Both the position numbers and the translations under genes were made by a program. From positions 1 through 20,457 of the forward strand of contig JAFRNO010000372.1 of the NCBI GenBank assembly GCA_017430155.1: a DNA stretch of 20,457 bases, in the 5' to 3' direction. Under the pieces are notes generated by a model. The model was given only the letters and a program-made list of their open reading frames with translations. It was not told where the DNA came from and made no database searches. Within the stretch, counting starts at the first letter, position 1. Every line of letters starts with the position of its first letter. This stretch comes from Kiritimatiellia bacterium (GTDB taxonomy: Bacteria > Verrucomicrobiota > Kiritimatiellia > RFP12 > UBA1067). Positions 1 through 7,173 of this stretch are shown here, piece by piece.

Positions 1-230
1 GCCGTGCCGCCCGCGAGTGCGAGCATGAACGCGGCGCGGCCGCCGCCGCCGGGCAGGGTGAGTCCGCCCCACTGGAACGGACGTATCTCGGGATGCGCCG
101 CCGTGAACTGGAGGATCTGCTTCGTCGCCGGATCCTCGGGGTGGTCCGGACGGTAGCACATGAGGAACGTCACGTCCGTCGCGCCGAAGGACGCGAACGA
201 GCAGAGCAGGATGGCCGACAGAAGCCGCAT
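1..230 (-). CDS. Extracellular solute-binding protein, N-terminal part only (cut by window edge)
   Basis: The visible 76 residues begin with a short signal peptide (MRLLSAILLCSFASFG), followed by ATDVTFLMCYRPDHPEDP and then a Gly-rich segment (LTLPGGGGRAAFMLALAGGT). An early beta-strand, then a helix of the type 'ATKQILQFTAAHPEI', then a strand is how family-1 (sugar-type) ABC substrate-binding proteins begin, so a periplasmic or lipid-anchored sugar receptor is the best reading. The ATG lies 1 nt after the panB stop (TGACATG), so it is probably translationally coupled to panB and shares its promoter. The remainder of the gene and any permease genes lie outside the window, so the substrate cannot be inferred. 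Confidence 0.6.
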   Translation of the reverse strand, partial: MRLLSAILLCSFASFGATDVTFLMCYRPDHPEDPATKQILQFTAAHPEIRPFQWGGLTLPGGGGRAAFMLALAGGT

Positions 231-231
231 G

Positions 232-1017
232 TCACCGCTTGGGCGGGGGGAAGGTGCCGGACGCCACTTCGTCCACGTACTGCGCGAAGGCCTTCTTCGC
301 GTCGGCGGCGAGGTTCGCGTAGCGCTTCACGAACGACGGCACGTGTCCCTCGTTGAGGCCGAGGAGGTCGTGCATCACGAGCCACTGCGCGTCGCACACG
401 GGGCCCGCGCCGATGCCGACCGTGGGGATCTTCAGCGCGGCGGTGATCTCCGCGGCGAGTTCGTCCGGCACGCATTCGAGCGTGACGGCGAACGCGCCGG
501 CGGCCTCCACGGCCTTCGCGTCTTCCAGCACCTGCAGCGCCTCCTCGCGCGTCTTGCCCTGCGCCTTGAAGCCACCGTAGGCGTTGACGCTCTGCGGCGT
601 CATGCCAACGTGCGCGAGCACGGGGATGCCGGCCTCGGTCATGCGGCGGATGAGCCCGCACACGCGCGCGCCGCCCTCGAGCTTCACGCCGTCCGCGCCC
701 GCCTTCAAGCAGGCGACGGCGTTCGCCATCGCTGCGTCGTCACCGCACTGGTAGCTGCCGAACGGCATGTCCGCGATCACGAGCGCGTCCTTCGCTGCGC
801 GCGCCACAGCGGCGGTGGCGGACAGCGTCTCCTGCATCGACACGGGAAGCGTGGTCGAATAGCCGAGCGCCACCATGCCCATCGAGTCGCCCACGAGGAT
901 ACATGGCACGCCGGCTTCGTCCGCAAGGCGCGCGAAGCATGCGTCGTATGCTGTGCAGCAGCCGAGCTTGTGCACGCCCTTCGCGGCCCTGAAAGTTGCA
1001 ACTGTCCACTTTTTCAT
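232..1017 (-). CDS. panB: 3-methyl-2-oxobutanoate hydroxymethyltransferase (ketopantoate hydroxymethyltransferase)
   Basis: This enzyme transfers a hydroxymethyl group from methylene-tetrahydrofolate to 2-oxoisovalerate, giving ketopantoate, the first committed step of pantothenate and CoA synthesis in the cytoplasm. The 261 residues match the usual family length (about 264). Visible signatures are VGDSMGM (Mg-ligand Asp44), ADMPFGSY (Asp83), KLEGG (Lys112, Glu114) and TLECVP (proposed catalytic base Glu181), plus GIGAG near residue 201. The start at MKKW is preferred over an upstream ATG (MCYTSGAMKKW) because the extended -10 TGCTATACT ends only 9 nt before it, so the upstream ATG would lie inside the promoter. 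panC and panD are not nearby. The following gene is a solute-binding protein, an unusual partner. Confidence 0.95.
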   Translation of the reverse strand: MKKWTVATFRAAKGVHKLGCCTAYDACFARLADEAGVPCILVGDSMGMVALGYSTTLPVSMQETLSATAAVARAAKDALVIADMPFGSYQCGDDAAMANAVACLKAGADGVKLEGGARVCGLIRRMTEAGIPVLAHVGMTPQSVNAYGGFKAQGKTREEALQVLEDAKAVEAAGAFAVTLECVPDELAAEITAALKIPTVGIGAGPVCDAQWLVMHDLLGLNEGHVPSFVKRYANLAADAKKAFAQYVDEVASGTFPPPKR

Positions 1018-1026
1018 AGCGCCACT

Positions 1027-1035
1027 AGTATAGCA
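1027..1035 (-). promoter_or_regulatory. Extended -10 promoter of panB
   Basis: The minus strand reads TGCTATACT, a TG motif placed for an extended -10 next to a near-consensus hexamer. It ends 9 nt before the panB ATG. With a normal transcription start 6-8 nt after the hexamer, the leader would be about 2-3 nt. No Shine-Dalgarno sequence and no good -35 is visible. Confidence 0.6.
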
Positions 1036-1063
1036 CATTCGGCGCGATGCGTGGACCGTTACG

Positions 1064-1426
1064 TTATTTCTTGGTGCCGATCACGCGGCCCATGGCGTCG
1101 CGGTACGTCGTCTTGCCGTAGCTGTCGGTCGTGGCCGTACCCGTCACGCGGCCCATTGAGTCGCGGTACGTCGTCTTGCCGTAGCTGTCGGTCGTGGCCG
1201 TGCCCTGGGTGCGGCCCATCGAGTCACGGAACGTCGTCTTGCCGTAGTTGTCCGTGGTCGCGCTGCCCTGCGTGCGGCCCATCGAGTCGCGGTAGGTCGT
1301 CTTGCCGTAGCGGTCCGTGGTCGAACTTCCCTGGGTACGGCCCATCGCGTCACGGTAGGTATCGGCGAATACGCCGGACACCGCAAAGGCCAACGTCAAC
1401 AAACAAACGATTTTGATCTTGTTCAT
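1064..1426 (-). CDS. Small secreted protein of 21-residue tandem repeats
   Basis: This is a 120-residue protein with a clear signal peptide (cleavage likely after SGVFA, residue 21). The mature part consists only of repeats with the pattern TYRDSMGRTQGTATTDSYGKT. There are four full 21-residue units plus a final 14-residue partial unit (TYRDAMGRVIGTKK). Units differ at a few positions (A/S, Y/F, TQ/VT/VI, N/S/R), so the array is not freshly duplicated. The composition is polar, with Thr, Gly, Tyr and Asp and no Cys. I do not recognise a named family. The YxDxxGR spacing resembles beta-hairpin repeats of extracellular proteins and recalls YD repeats, but it is not a standard RHS repeat. The start is fixed by an AAGGAG ribosome site 8 nt upstream. 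It lies downstream of the (alpha/alpha)6-type gene with an 82-nt gap. Confidence 0.8.
   Translation of the reverse strand: MNKIKIVCLLTLAFAVSGVFADTYRDAMGRTQGSSTTDRYGKTTYRDSMGRTQGSATTDNYGKTTFRDSMGRTQGTATTDSYGKTTYRDSMGRVTGTATTDSYGKTTYRDAMGRVIGTKK
1067..1360 (-). repeat. 63-bp tandem repeat array (4.7 units), coding
   Basis: Consecutive copies of cggtacgtcgtcttgccgta (plus strand) recur at a 63-bp period, for example beginning at 1101 and 1164, matching the 21-residue protein repeat. Copies differ by scattered substitutions, several of them silent. Confidence 0.85.
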
Positions 1427-1466
1427 GGCATGACTCCTTCTTTTTTGTAAATCACTTTTGTTAGGC

Positions 1467-1490
1467 TCTGACACAACCCACATCTGACAC
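1467..1490. promoter_or_regulatory. Possible operator: direct repeat TCTGACAC x2
   Basis: Two exact TCTGACAC octamers (1467-1474 and 1483-1490) lie 16 bp apart in the 82-bp intergenic region upstream of the small repeat protein. The spacing is about 1.5 helical turns. Whether a regulator binds is unknown, and no clear -10 element was found for this gene. Confidence 0.25.
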
Positions 1491-1508
1491 GTGCGGTCGG
1501 CTCTTTTC

Positions 1509-3155
1509 TCATTTCCCCTCCATCACGTCGGCGAGGAACTCCAGGCGGTCGGCCACGTAGATCATGCAGTTCAACCAGTCGCTACCCTTGCGGCTGTCGA
1601 AGTAGGTTGGGATCGTGCCGTCCGCGCGCTGATTGCGCGTGATGTTGTCGGCGAGTGCCTTGGCCTTTTCGAGGTAGAGGCTGTTCCCGGTCGCCTTGTA
1701 CGCCGCCGCGAACGCGCCGACCATGTCGCCCATCGAGGCGTCGATCGGCGTGTAGTAGTCGTACTGCTCAAGGGCGGTGGGCGTCTTCCAGTGTTTCCAG
1801 TCCATGTTGTGTATGGGATCGCTCCACACCACGAACTGGTCCTCGCACCAGTCCACGAGCTCGCATCCCTCGGCGACGCGTCCCTGGGCGAAGAACCGCA
1901 ACGCCGTGTCGACGGCGCAGCCCTTCTGCAGGTTCTTGTACGGCGGCATCGGGTCCATGTCCTCGAACTGCCCGTCCCAGTTCCAGGTCTTTACGGGACC
2001 ATCCAGCACGTAGGCAAACGCGCGGTCGCGCGCCACAGCAACAGAGGGTTCGAATGAAAGATTGTCAAATAACCCGAGAATGTAGCGGCCGGGCACGAGG
2101 CGGTTCGCGCGCACGGGCGAACCGTCCTTCTCGCGCACCTTGAGCGGCCACGTGCCGTCCGCGCCCTGCAGCTTCGCGTATGTGCGGGCGATGGCCATTG
2201 CGGCTTCGAGGTAGGTGTCGGACCGGGTTACGACACAGAGGTCGATGTAGGCGAGCGCGGCGTGGGCGGGGTAGAGCAGCATGTTCTGCCCGGCGTTCTT
2301 CACCGCCACGTCGCGGCGGTCACCCCAGTACGTCGGCGGGAAGTGCGCGAGCGGCGCGTCCGCCGGCTGGCTGTGCGCGATCAGCCAGTCGGCCATCTTG
2401 CGGGCGATCGCGAGCGCATCTGCCGCATCGGGAGGGACACGTTGCCGCGCGTCCGGGGTCGAATCGGGAGGGGCGCAATTTATTGCGCCCGCTTCGGTCG
2501 CAGTAAACTGCGACCCTCCCTTCGCGTGGCGCACGAGCGCGCGGATCATGGAGCCCATGATCTTCGCGGGGTAGCAGTAGAGGTCGTAGCCTTTCGGCGG
2601 GTCGTCGCTCGTCTTCCAGCCCTGCACCTGCGGCAGGTTGTACACGGCGGCGTACACACGCCGCGCGGCGGTGCGGTAGTCGCCCGCGCCCTTGGGGTAC
2701 GGTCCCTGGAACACGGCCGCGCGGTAGAACGTGCGCTCGCCCGCCACGGACGCCACGCCAGGCCCCGCTCCCGTCACTCGCAGTGTGTAATATCCAGGCT
2801 TCAGCGAATCCCAGACGTCGGCGGGAATGGGAAGCCACGGCTTGGACAAGACCCACGCCTGGTAGGGCGCGCTCGCCGAGCGCGCCGACGGCGGGCGCGG
2901 GGCGCCCGCCCTACCATCATTCGCCGTCAGCACGAAATGATACGCCTTTGCCCCCTCCACCTCTTTGAACTCGAAGGCGGGCGGGTGGATGAACGCCTTG
3001 GCGTGCGCGTTCCAGAACGGGCGCACGCCCGGCACGCCCGCCCGGATGGGCGTCTTCGCGTGCTCTCGCGCCGCAACGTTCAGCCGCGTCCAGTCCGTCT
3101 CGCCCTGCGCGGCCACGGCCGCCAGCACCAACATGCCGATCAACATTCTCTTCAT
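1509..3155 (-). CDS. Secreted six-hairpin ((alpha/alpha)6-type) glycosidase-like protein with two in-frame palindromic inserts
   Basis: This 548-residue protein begins with a signal peptide (MKRMLIGMLVLAAVAAQG). Residues about 55-145 look like a beta-sandwich (AYHFVLTANDG; PGYYTLRVTG). The remainder is helical, with repeated motifs typical of six-hairpin glycosidase-like enzymes: YLEAAMAIARTYAKLQGADG, GTWPLKV, YLEKAKALADNITRNQRADG and GTIPTYF. I cannot assign a numbered glycoside hydrolase or lyase family, and catalytic residues are not identifiable. Residues 81-98 and 212-230 are encoded by two 55-bp double-hairpin elements and look unlike the rest (low-complexity Ala/Pro/Arg/Ser in the first). 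The gene starts 9 nt after the stop of the DNRLRE gene, whose stop region supplies the GAGGTGA ribosome site, so the two are tightly coupled. It is probably exported and acts on oligosaccharides. Confidence 0.7.
   Translation of the reverse strand: MKRMLIGMLVLAAVAAQGETDWTRLNVAAREHAKTPIRAGVPGVRPFWNAHAKAFIHPPAFEFKEVEGAKAYHFVLTANDGRAGAPRPPSARSASAPYQAWVLSKPWLPIPADVWDSLKPGYYTLRVTGAGPGVASVAGERTFYRAAVFQGPYPKGAGDYRTAARRVYAAVYNLPQVQGWKTSDDPPKGYDLYCYPAKIMGSMIRALVRHAKGGSQFTATEAGAINCAPPDSTPDARQRVPPDAADALAIARKMADWLIAHSQPADAPLAHFPPTYWGDRRDVAVKNAGQNMLLYPAHAALAYIDLCVVTRSDTYLEAAMAIARTYAKLQGADGTWPLKVREKDGSPVRANRLVPGRYILGLFDNLSFEPSVAVARDRAFAYVLDGPVKTWNWDGQFEDMDPMPPYKNLQKGCAVDTALRFFAQGRVAEGCELVDWCEDQFVVWSDPIHNMDWKHWKTPTALEQYDYYTPIDASMGDMVGAFAAAYKATGNSLYLEKAKALADNITRNQRADGTIPTYFDSRKGSDWLNCMIYVADRLEFLADVMEGK
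2466..2520. repeat. 55-bp double-hairpin element, copy 1 (inside a coding sequence)
   Basis: The outer arms are GGGAGGG and CCCTCCC. Inside lie hairpin 1, GGCGCAAT-TT-ATTGCGCC, and hairpin 2, GGTCGCAGT-AA-ACTGCGACC, separated by a short linker. It can fold as a three-way junction on one strand. It is translated in frame as part of the host gene (residues 212-230). A 10-bp direct repeat ATCGGGAGGG occurs at its left edge and again 36 bp further left. Confidence 0.85.
2861..2915. repeat. 55-bp double-hairpin element, copy 2 (inside a coding sequence)
   Basis: It has the same length and architecture as the element at 2466-2520: outer arms GGTAGGG and CCCTACC, hairpin 1 GCGCGCTC-GCC-GAGCGCGC, and hairpin 2 GGCGGGCGC-GGG-GCGCCCGCC. 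The inner hairpin sequences differ almost completely from copy 1 while pairing is kept. It is translated in frame as residues 81-98 of the host protein, within the predicted N-terminal beta-sandwich. Confidence 0.85.
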
Positions 3156-3164
3156 CGCTTCACC

Positions 3165-5816
3165 TCATCGGACCATGATGACCGTGCCGCTCACCGTCCA
3201 GTTCTTGAGCGCGAATTCGATCTGCGCCGCGCATGAGACGCCCTGCGAACGCTCGCGCGGAATGATGCCGAAGTTCCAGTTATTGCCGCCGGCCGTGGCA
3301 GAGTGCAGCGTGATGTGGGATTCTCCCGCCGCCTTCGCCGCGCGAATCGCGTCGGTCACGTCGAAGCAGAGCGGCACGTCCGGCTGGAGATCGCCGGAAT
3401 CGTCGCACGAGTAGGAACCCAGGACAGTTTCCGCGTTTCGCTTGGGATCGGTGCCGTTGCTGCGCGCCCGCGGCGTCGCCCAACCGTTGCCAAACACGTC
3501 GTTCCATTTCGGCGCGGTCGCATCCGCCCACTCGAAATCGGGATACTTCAGCAGGTCGAAACGGGCACCTGCGAAGCTGCCGTCTGTTGGGCCCGTTGGA
3601 TACAGCTTCAGCGTTGCCGACTCGAACTTCTCCGGCATCTCCGAGACGTCAAAGCGGTAGAACCCCTCACGGACGGCGCCGTCATTTTCACTCGCCGTGT
3701 ATTTGTGGATCAAAGTCAGGCCTGTTCCGAACGAAGTGTTGGCGTTCGCGCCGTTCTGCACGTAGGTGTCTGCGCAAGCAAACACCTTGACCGTCGGCAC
3801 GAGCGTGACGGACTTGATGACGCTTTCGCTTGTGCCGTCCGCAGTGGCGGTTATGCGATACGCATGTTCCACGTAGGGTTCCGCCCTCGAATCGAGGCAT
3901 GTCGGTTCCACAAGTCCGGAGGCGACCGTCACCCACGTATCGCCCTTCCGTCGTTCGACTGTGTACGTTGCGCCCGCAGCCGGACTCGGCGACCATTCAA
4001 GACACAGGGCTGGCTGTCCGTTGCTTTCGCCGAGCGAACATGTCACCTTGTTGCCGAACGCCGCGTCGGGATCAGGGAAAATGAGGACGGTCGGGGCCGC
4101 GCTCGCACCCTTGTAGACTTCCGGCCAATTATAGTTGCTGAAGAATCCGAACGTAACCATCCGTCCCGCCCGCGCCGCCGCGTGCACGGCCTCCGTCACA
4201 TCCGCCTCGAAGTATGGCGCCCACTTCGACTGCGTGAGATAGAAACTTGCGATCTCGCCCGCGAGTTCCGCAGATGCCGTGACGCGCGCAGGCTGGGGGA
4301 ACCACGGCAGCGCCGTGTTCCACGTGAGATTCGTCTCGTTCCACGCGTCCGTGAGGTATGCCGTCATGCGCAGACTGCCGCTTCCCGCCGGGAAACTGGA
4401 CTTGCCCTTCACGCGCAGACGCACGAACGCCGCATCCTCGAGTTTGGAGGGATCGAAGAGCATCACGCCGTACTGCGAAACGTCCGAGCCGCTTTGATAG
4501 CCAATCTGCACGTAGTTGGTGAATTGGCCGTCGTAGAAGGACTTGTCCTTGTTCGCCGCATTGTAGTTCGAAAGGAAAGTTTCCTGGATGGGCTTGCGGG
4601 TCGTGACCGGGGCGTCGGCCTTCGGCGTCACGAGAAGGCGAGGCCAATAACGCTCGTCCGCCCATTCTTTCGCGTAGAAAATGAAGTAGATCGGGTTTGC
4701 GTTACGCATCTTGACATGCAGCGACATCGCGGTCTTCCCCGCAGCCAGCACCTGGTTCACAAGCGGCGCCAGTTCGACGGAATAGAAGCAGTTGGTGTTT
4801 GCCGAGCCGACGCGCACCGCGTTCGCGGGCGTCTCTTCCGGCCATGCGGAACCTGGCGTCACGCCGGTCTTTGTCGCGGCGTTGTTCCATGTCACCTCGG
4901 CCTCGCTCCAGCTCGTGTTTTCCATCAGCTGGAACTGTACCGTATTGCCCGCCAGGTGGTTCGGCTGGTTTTTGTTCATGCGCATGAGCAACACCGCCGA
5001 ATCGACGCGCTCAGCCCCGATTCCCGACAAGTCAAACTTCAAGAATCCTTCGCGGCTGTTCAGCTGGACAAGTACCGAGAAGTACCGATCCCCGCCATTT
5101 CCTGCATTGCTCACGCCATAGTTGACATTCGGATGTCCCGCCTCGATGAAAACGTCGTCCGTCGGAAGAAGCGTGAGAGAGGAAGCGGACGAGTCGGCCA
5201 CGCCTTGAAATTCGAGATACGGACGCAACTCTGCCGTGCCGTAGTCGGAAGAGGCGAAAGCGAACGGTGTGCCATCCCCGCTGCCGCCATCCCAATATGT
5301 ATAAACGTGCAGCGCCAACCGCCCGCGCGGTGCGGCGGCCCTGACGGCTTCCGTAACATCGACCTCCTGCCAGGTGTCCTGCGCCCCTGCGGGCACCTCG
5401 ACGTACCCGGCAACCGTCACGTCGTTCGTATCGAGCACGGGCGCCGCGGCGCTAAACTCGTTGGGGAGCGCATTCCATGTGACCGTCGATTCGTTCCAGC
5501 GGTCGTTGCGCATGACACGGAAATAGAGCGGCCACGTGACACCTTCCTTCGTGCCGCACTGCGTGACGTAGAATTTGATTTTCGCGGCGGTGATGTTCGC
5601 GAGGCCGGAGACATCAAACATCATCAGCCCTTCGCGGTTGTTGCCGGCGATAACACCGGTACTCGATCCGAAGTTCCCATTCGGCTCGATGTCGCGCACG
5701 AACGCGTCCTGCCATGCCGGACGCGACTGCCATGCCTCGCCGTCGGCATAGAGCGTAAACGCCGCGCACGCCAGCACCGCAAGAATGGTAGCCTTGGAGA
5801 TCGCTTCTATCTTCAT
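3165..5816 (-). CDS. Large secreted protein with four DNRLRE/CBM96-like modules and one Fn3-like domain
   Basis: This 883-residue protein has a signal peptide (residues 1-24, ending TLYA). Four beta-sandwich modules of the DNRLRE (CBM96-like) type follow at about 36-204, 213-397, 410-580 and 677-869, each opening with an aromatic strand and NxxFG-like turn. Conserved cores include WNESTVTWN (107-115), WSEAEVTWN (303-311) and WNETNLTWN (492-500), plus 'REG-F-FDVS'-like strands (for example at 61 and 717). In the fourth module the W-x-TWN motif is degenerate. A fibronectin-III-like domain (about 590-672) separates modules three and four. No catalytic domain is visible, so the protein probably binds or scaffolds carbohydrate outside the cell. 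Ribosome site GAGGAAGGA precedes the ATG. It is divergent from the XylR-like regulator and immediately upstream of the six-hairpin gene. Confidence 0.8.
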   Translation of the reverse strand: MKIEAISKATILAVLACAAFTLYADGEAWQSRPAWQDAFVRDIEPNGNFGSSTGVIAGNNREGLMMFDVSGLANITAAKIKFYVTQCGTKEGVTWPLYFRVMRNDRWNESTVTWNALPNEFSAAAPVLDTNDVTVAGYVEVPAGAQDTWQEVDVTEAVRAAAPRGRLALHVYTYWDGGSGDGTPFAFASSDYGTAELRPYLEFQGVADSSASSLTLLPTDDVFIEAGHPNVNYGVSNAGNGGDRYFSVLVQLNSREGFLKFDLSGIGAERVDSAVLLMRMNKNQPNHLAGNTVQFQLMENTSWSEAEVTWNNAATKTGVTPGSAWPEETPANAVRVGSANTNCFYSVELAPLVNQVLAAGKTAMSLHVKMRNANPIYFIFYAKEWADERYWPRLLVTPKADAPVTTRKPIQETFLSNYNAANKDKSFYDGQFTNYVQIGYQSGSDVSQYGVMLFDPSKLEDAAFVRLRVKGKSSFPAGSGSLRMTAYLTDAWNETNLTWNTALPWFPQPARVTASAELAGEIASFYLTQSKWAPYFEADVTEAVHAAARAGRMVTFGFFSNYNWPEVYKGASAAPTVLIFPDPDAAFGNKVTCSLGESNGQPALCLEWSPSPAAGATYTVERRKGDTWVTVASGLVEPTCLDSRAEPYVEHAYRITATADGTSESVIKSVTLVPTVKVFACADTYVQNGANANTSFGTGLTLIHKYTASENDGAVREGFYRFDVSEMPEKFESATLKLYPTGPTDGSFAGARFDLLKYPDFEWADATAPKWNDVFGNGWATPRARSNGTDPKRNAETVLGSYSCDDSGDLQPDVPLCFDVTDAIRAAKAAGESHITLHSATAGGNNWNFGIIPRERSQGVSCAAQIEFALKNWTVSGTVIMVR

Positions 5817-5851
5817 CGTGATTTTCCTTCCTCGCCATAAAGGTTATTAAA

Positions 5852-5860
5852 ATTATCTCA
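5852..5860 (-). promoter_or_regulatory. Probable extended -10 promoter of the DNRLRE gene
   Basis: The minus strand reads TGAGATAAT, which fits TGnTATAAT with one mismatch. The predicted start would leave a leader of roughly 29 nt containing the GAGGAAGGA ribosome site. No good -35 was found. It lies in the 145-bp divergent region shared with the regulator. Confidence 0.4.
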
Positions 5861-5890
5861 AATCGTCCGAGTGCGTAATAGGGCGAATAG

Positions 5891-5914
5891 CGAAAAAACA
5901 TTTTCTTGTTTGCG
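5891..5914. promoter_or_regulatory. Imperfect palindrome in the divergent region, candidate regulator site
   Basis: The AT-rich segment CGAAAAAACA, then a short spacer, then TCTTGTTTGCG forms an imperfect inverted repeat between the two divergent promoters, just upstream of the regulator's -35. The position suits a site for the neighbouring XylR-like protein, but pairing is imperfect and the assignment is a guess. Confidence 0.25.
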
Positions 5915-5925
5915 GCCATCGGCGC

Positions 5926-5954
5926 TTGCAAGTGAAGTCTGTTTCTGCTAGAAT
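5926..5954 (+). promoter_or_regulatory. Promoter of the XylR-like regulator (-35 TTGCAA, extended -10 TGCTAGAAT)
   Basis: TTGCAA (5926-5931), a 17-bp spacer and TAGAAT (5949-5954) preceded by TGC form a good sigma70-type promoter. The hexamer ends exactly 7 nt before the ATG at 5962, so transcription should begin at or next to the A of the start codon, giving a leaderless mRNA. No Shine-Dalgarno sequence is present. Confidence 0.65.
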
Positions 5955-5961
5955 CTGCGCC

Positions 5962-7155
5962 ATGGACTCTCATGTGCCTGTTATTGCGGTTCTTGACACC
6001 CCTGCCTTGAAGGGTACGCGCTCTACGTTGCGGGGCATCATCGATTACGCGGAGCGTCACGGGCCTTGGCGCTTGCTGTTCCTGGAATCTCGCGACGAAG
6101 AGCAGGTATTCGATTACGCGAAGTTAGGATGTGATGCAGTCGTCGCCTGCAAGTTGTCCCAATCGGAGGTGCTGCCTATCGCTAAGCTGAAAGTGCCCGT
6201 CGTTCTTTGCGAGCCGCTAGGCGGGCTAGTAGGAGCCAACACCCCTTTGGCGGAGTTTCCGGTCGTGCGGATGGACTCGCGGGCGGTTGGCGCGATGGCG
6301 GCGAAGTACTACCTTGAACGCGGCTACCGCTCGTTCGCGTACGTGGGAGAGACGTTGGGGATGTACTGGAGCGCGGAGCGACAGGACGGGTTCGTCGCCA
6401 CCCTGCGCGAAGCGGGGTGCGACGCCGTCGTGTACGACGGGCCGCACGGCGCGCGCGAACGCCGCCGATGGGACGCCGAACGGCCGCGCATGATGCGGTT
6501 CCTGAAGTCGCTTCCGCGCCCGACGGCGGTCTTCGCCGCCATGGACGGCAGGGCGCGTCTGGTCGTCGACGCATGCATTGAGGCCGGATTGCGTGTTCCC
6601 GAGGATATCGCCGTGCTGGGGGTTGACGACGACCAGATTCTCTGCTGTTCGTGCGTGCCGCAACTTTCCAGCATCCGTACGGGAGGCTATCGGCGCGGGG
6701 TGCGCATCGCGGAGCTACTTGACGAGATGATGCACGGGCGCGCGGTCGATCATACGGTATTCGTCGAGGAGCCTCTCGCCGTCGTGACGCGCGGGTCGAC
6801 CGGCTACGATGCCATGCGCGACCCGATCCTCGCCCGCGCGCTCGCGTTCATCCACCGAAACGGCGCGACCGCGCGTTGCTCGACCTCCGCGATCGCCGCC
6901 GCCGCTCAGTGTTCGCGCCGCTACCTTGAGAAGCGCTTCCGGAAATTGCTCGGCGTCTCGGTGCGAGACCTCGTCATGCGCGAAAAGATCGAGCGCGCGA
7001 AAAACTTGCTGGAAAAGGGTCCGATGCCCATCGGCGAGATTCCGGTCGCATGCGGCGTGAGCTGCAACAGCCATCTCTCGGTGCTGTTCAAGAAAGCGAC
7101 CGGCGTCACCATGCGCGAATGGCGTCATGCCCACCGTGACGCCTCAGACGAGTAG
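5962..7155 (+). CDS. XylR-family transcriptional regulator (LacI-type sensor domain plus AraC HTH)
   Basis: This 397-residue protein has residues about 5-280 resembling a periplasmic-binding-protein/LacI-type sugar sensor (VIAVLDTP, YYLERGYRSFAYVGE, PTAVFAAMDGRA, VPEDIAVLGVDDD, LSSIRTGGYRRG). A C-terminal AraC-type double helix-turn-helix follows at about 288-391 (ALAFIHRNG, CSRRYLEKRFRKLLG, IGEIPVACGVS, LSVLFKKATGVTMREWR). This order is that of E. coli XylR, which binds xylose and activates catabolic operons; the ligand here is unknown. The start at MDSHVP is chosen because the promoter hexamer lies 7 nt upstream. It is divergent from the DNRLRE gene and the only regulator in the window, so it is the leading candidate to control the glycan locus. 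Confidence 0.88.
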   Translation: MDSHVPVIAVLDTPALKGTRSTLRGIIDYAERHGPWRLLFLESRDEEQVFDYAKLGCDAVVACKLSQSEVLPIAKLKVPVVLCEPLGGLVGANTPLAEFPVVRMDSRAVGAMAAKYYLERGYRSFAYVGETLGMYWSAERQDGFVATLREAGCDAVVYDGPHGARERRRWDAERPRMMRFLKSLPRPTAVFAAMDGRARLVVDACIEAGLRVPEDIAVLGVDDDQILCCSCVPQLSSIRTGGYRRGVRIAELLDEMMHGRAVDHTVFVEEPLAVVTRGSTGYDAMRDPILARALAFIHRNGATARCSTSAIAAAAQCSRRYLEKRFRKLLGVSVRDLVMREKIERAKNLLEKGPMPIGEIPVACGVSCNSHLSVLFKKATGVTMREWRHAHRDASDE

Positions 7156-7173
7156 CCGCATGGGAAGACGCGC

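Noticed and set aside
1067..1360. 63-bp tandem repeats as a CRISPR array
   Set aside because: The repeats are contiguous with no unique spacers and encode a protein repeat in frame.
160..1416. Long plus-strand open frame covering panB and the repeat gene
   Set aside because: It is Arg/His-rich with no recognisable domain and lies antisense to clearly coding panB; GC-rich third positions explain it.
3303..5840. 845-residue plus-strand open frame opposite the DNRLRE gene
   Set aside because: The composition (Arg, Val, His-rich) is typical of an antisense shadow; the minus strand has a signal peptide, ribosome site and repeated domains.
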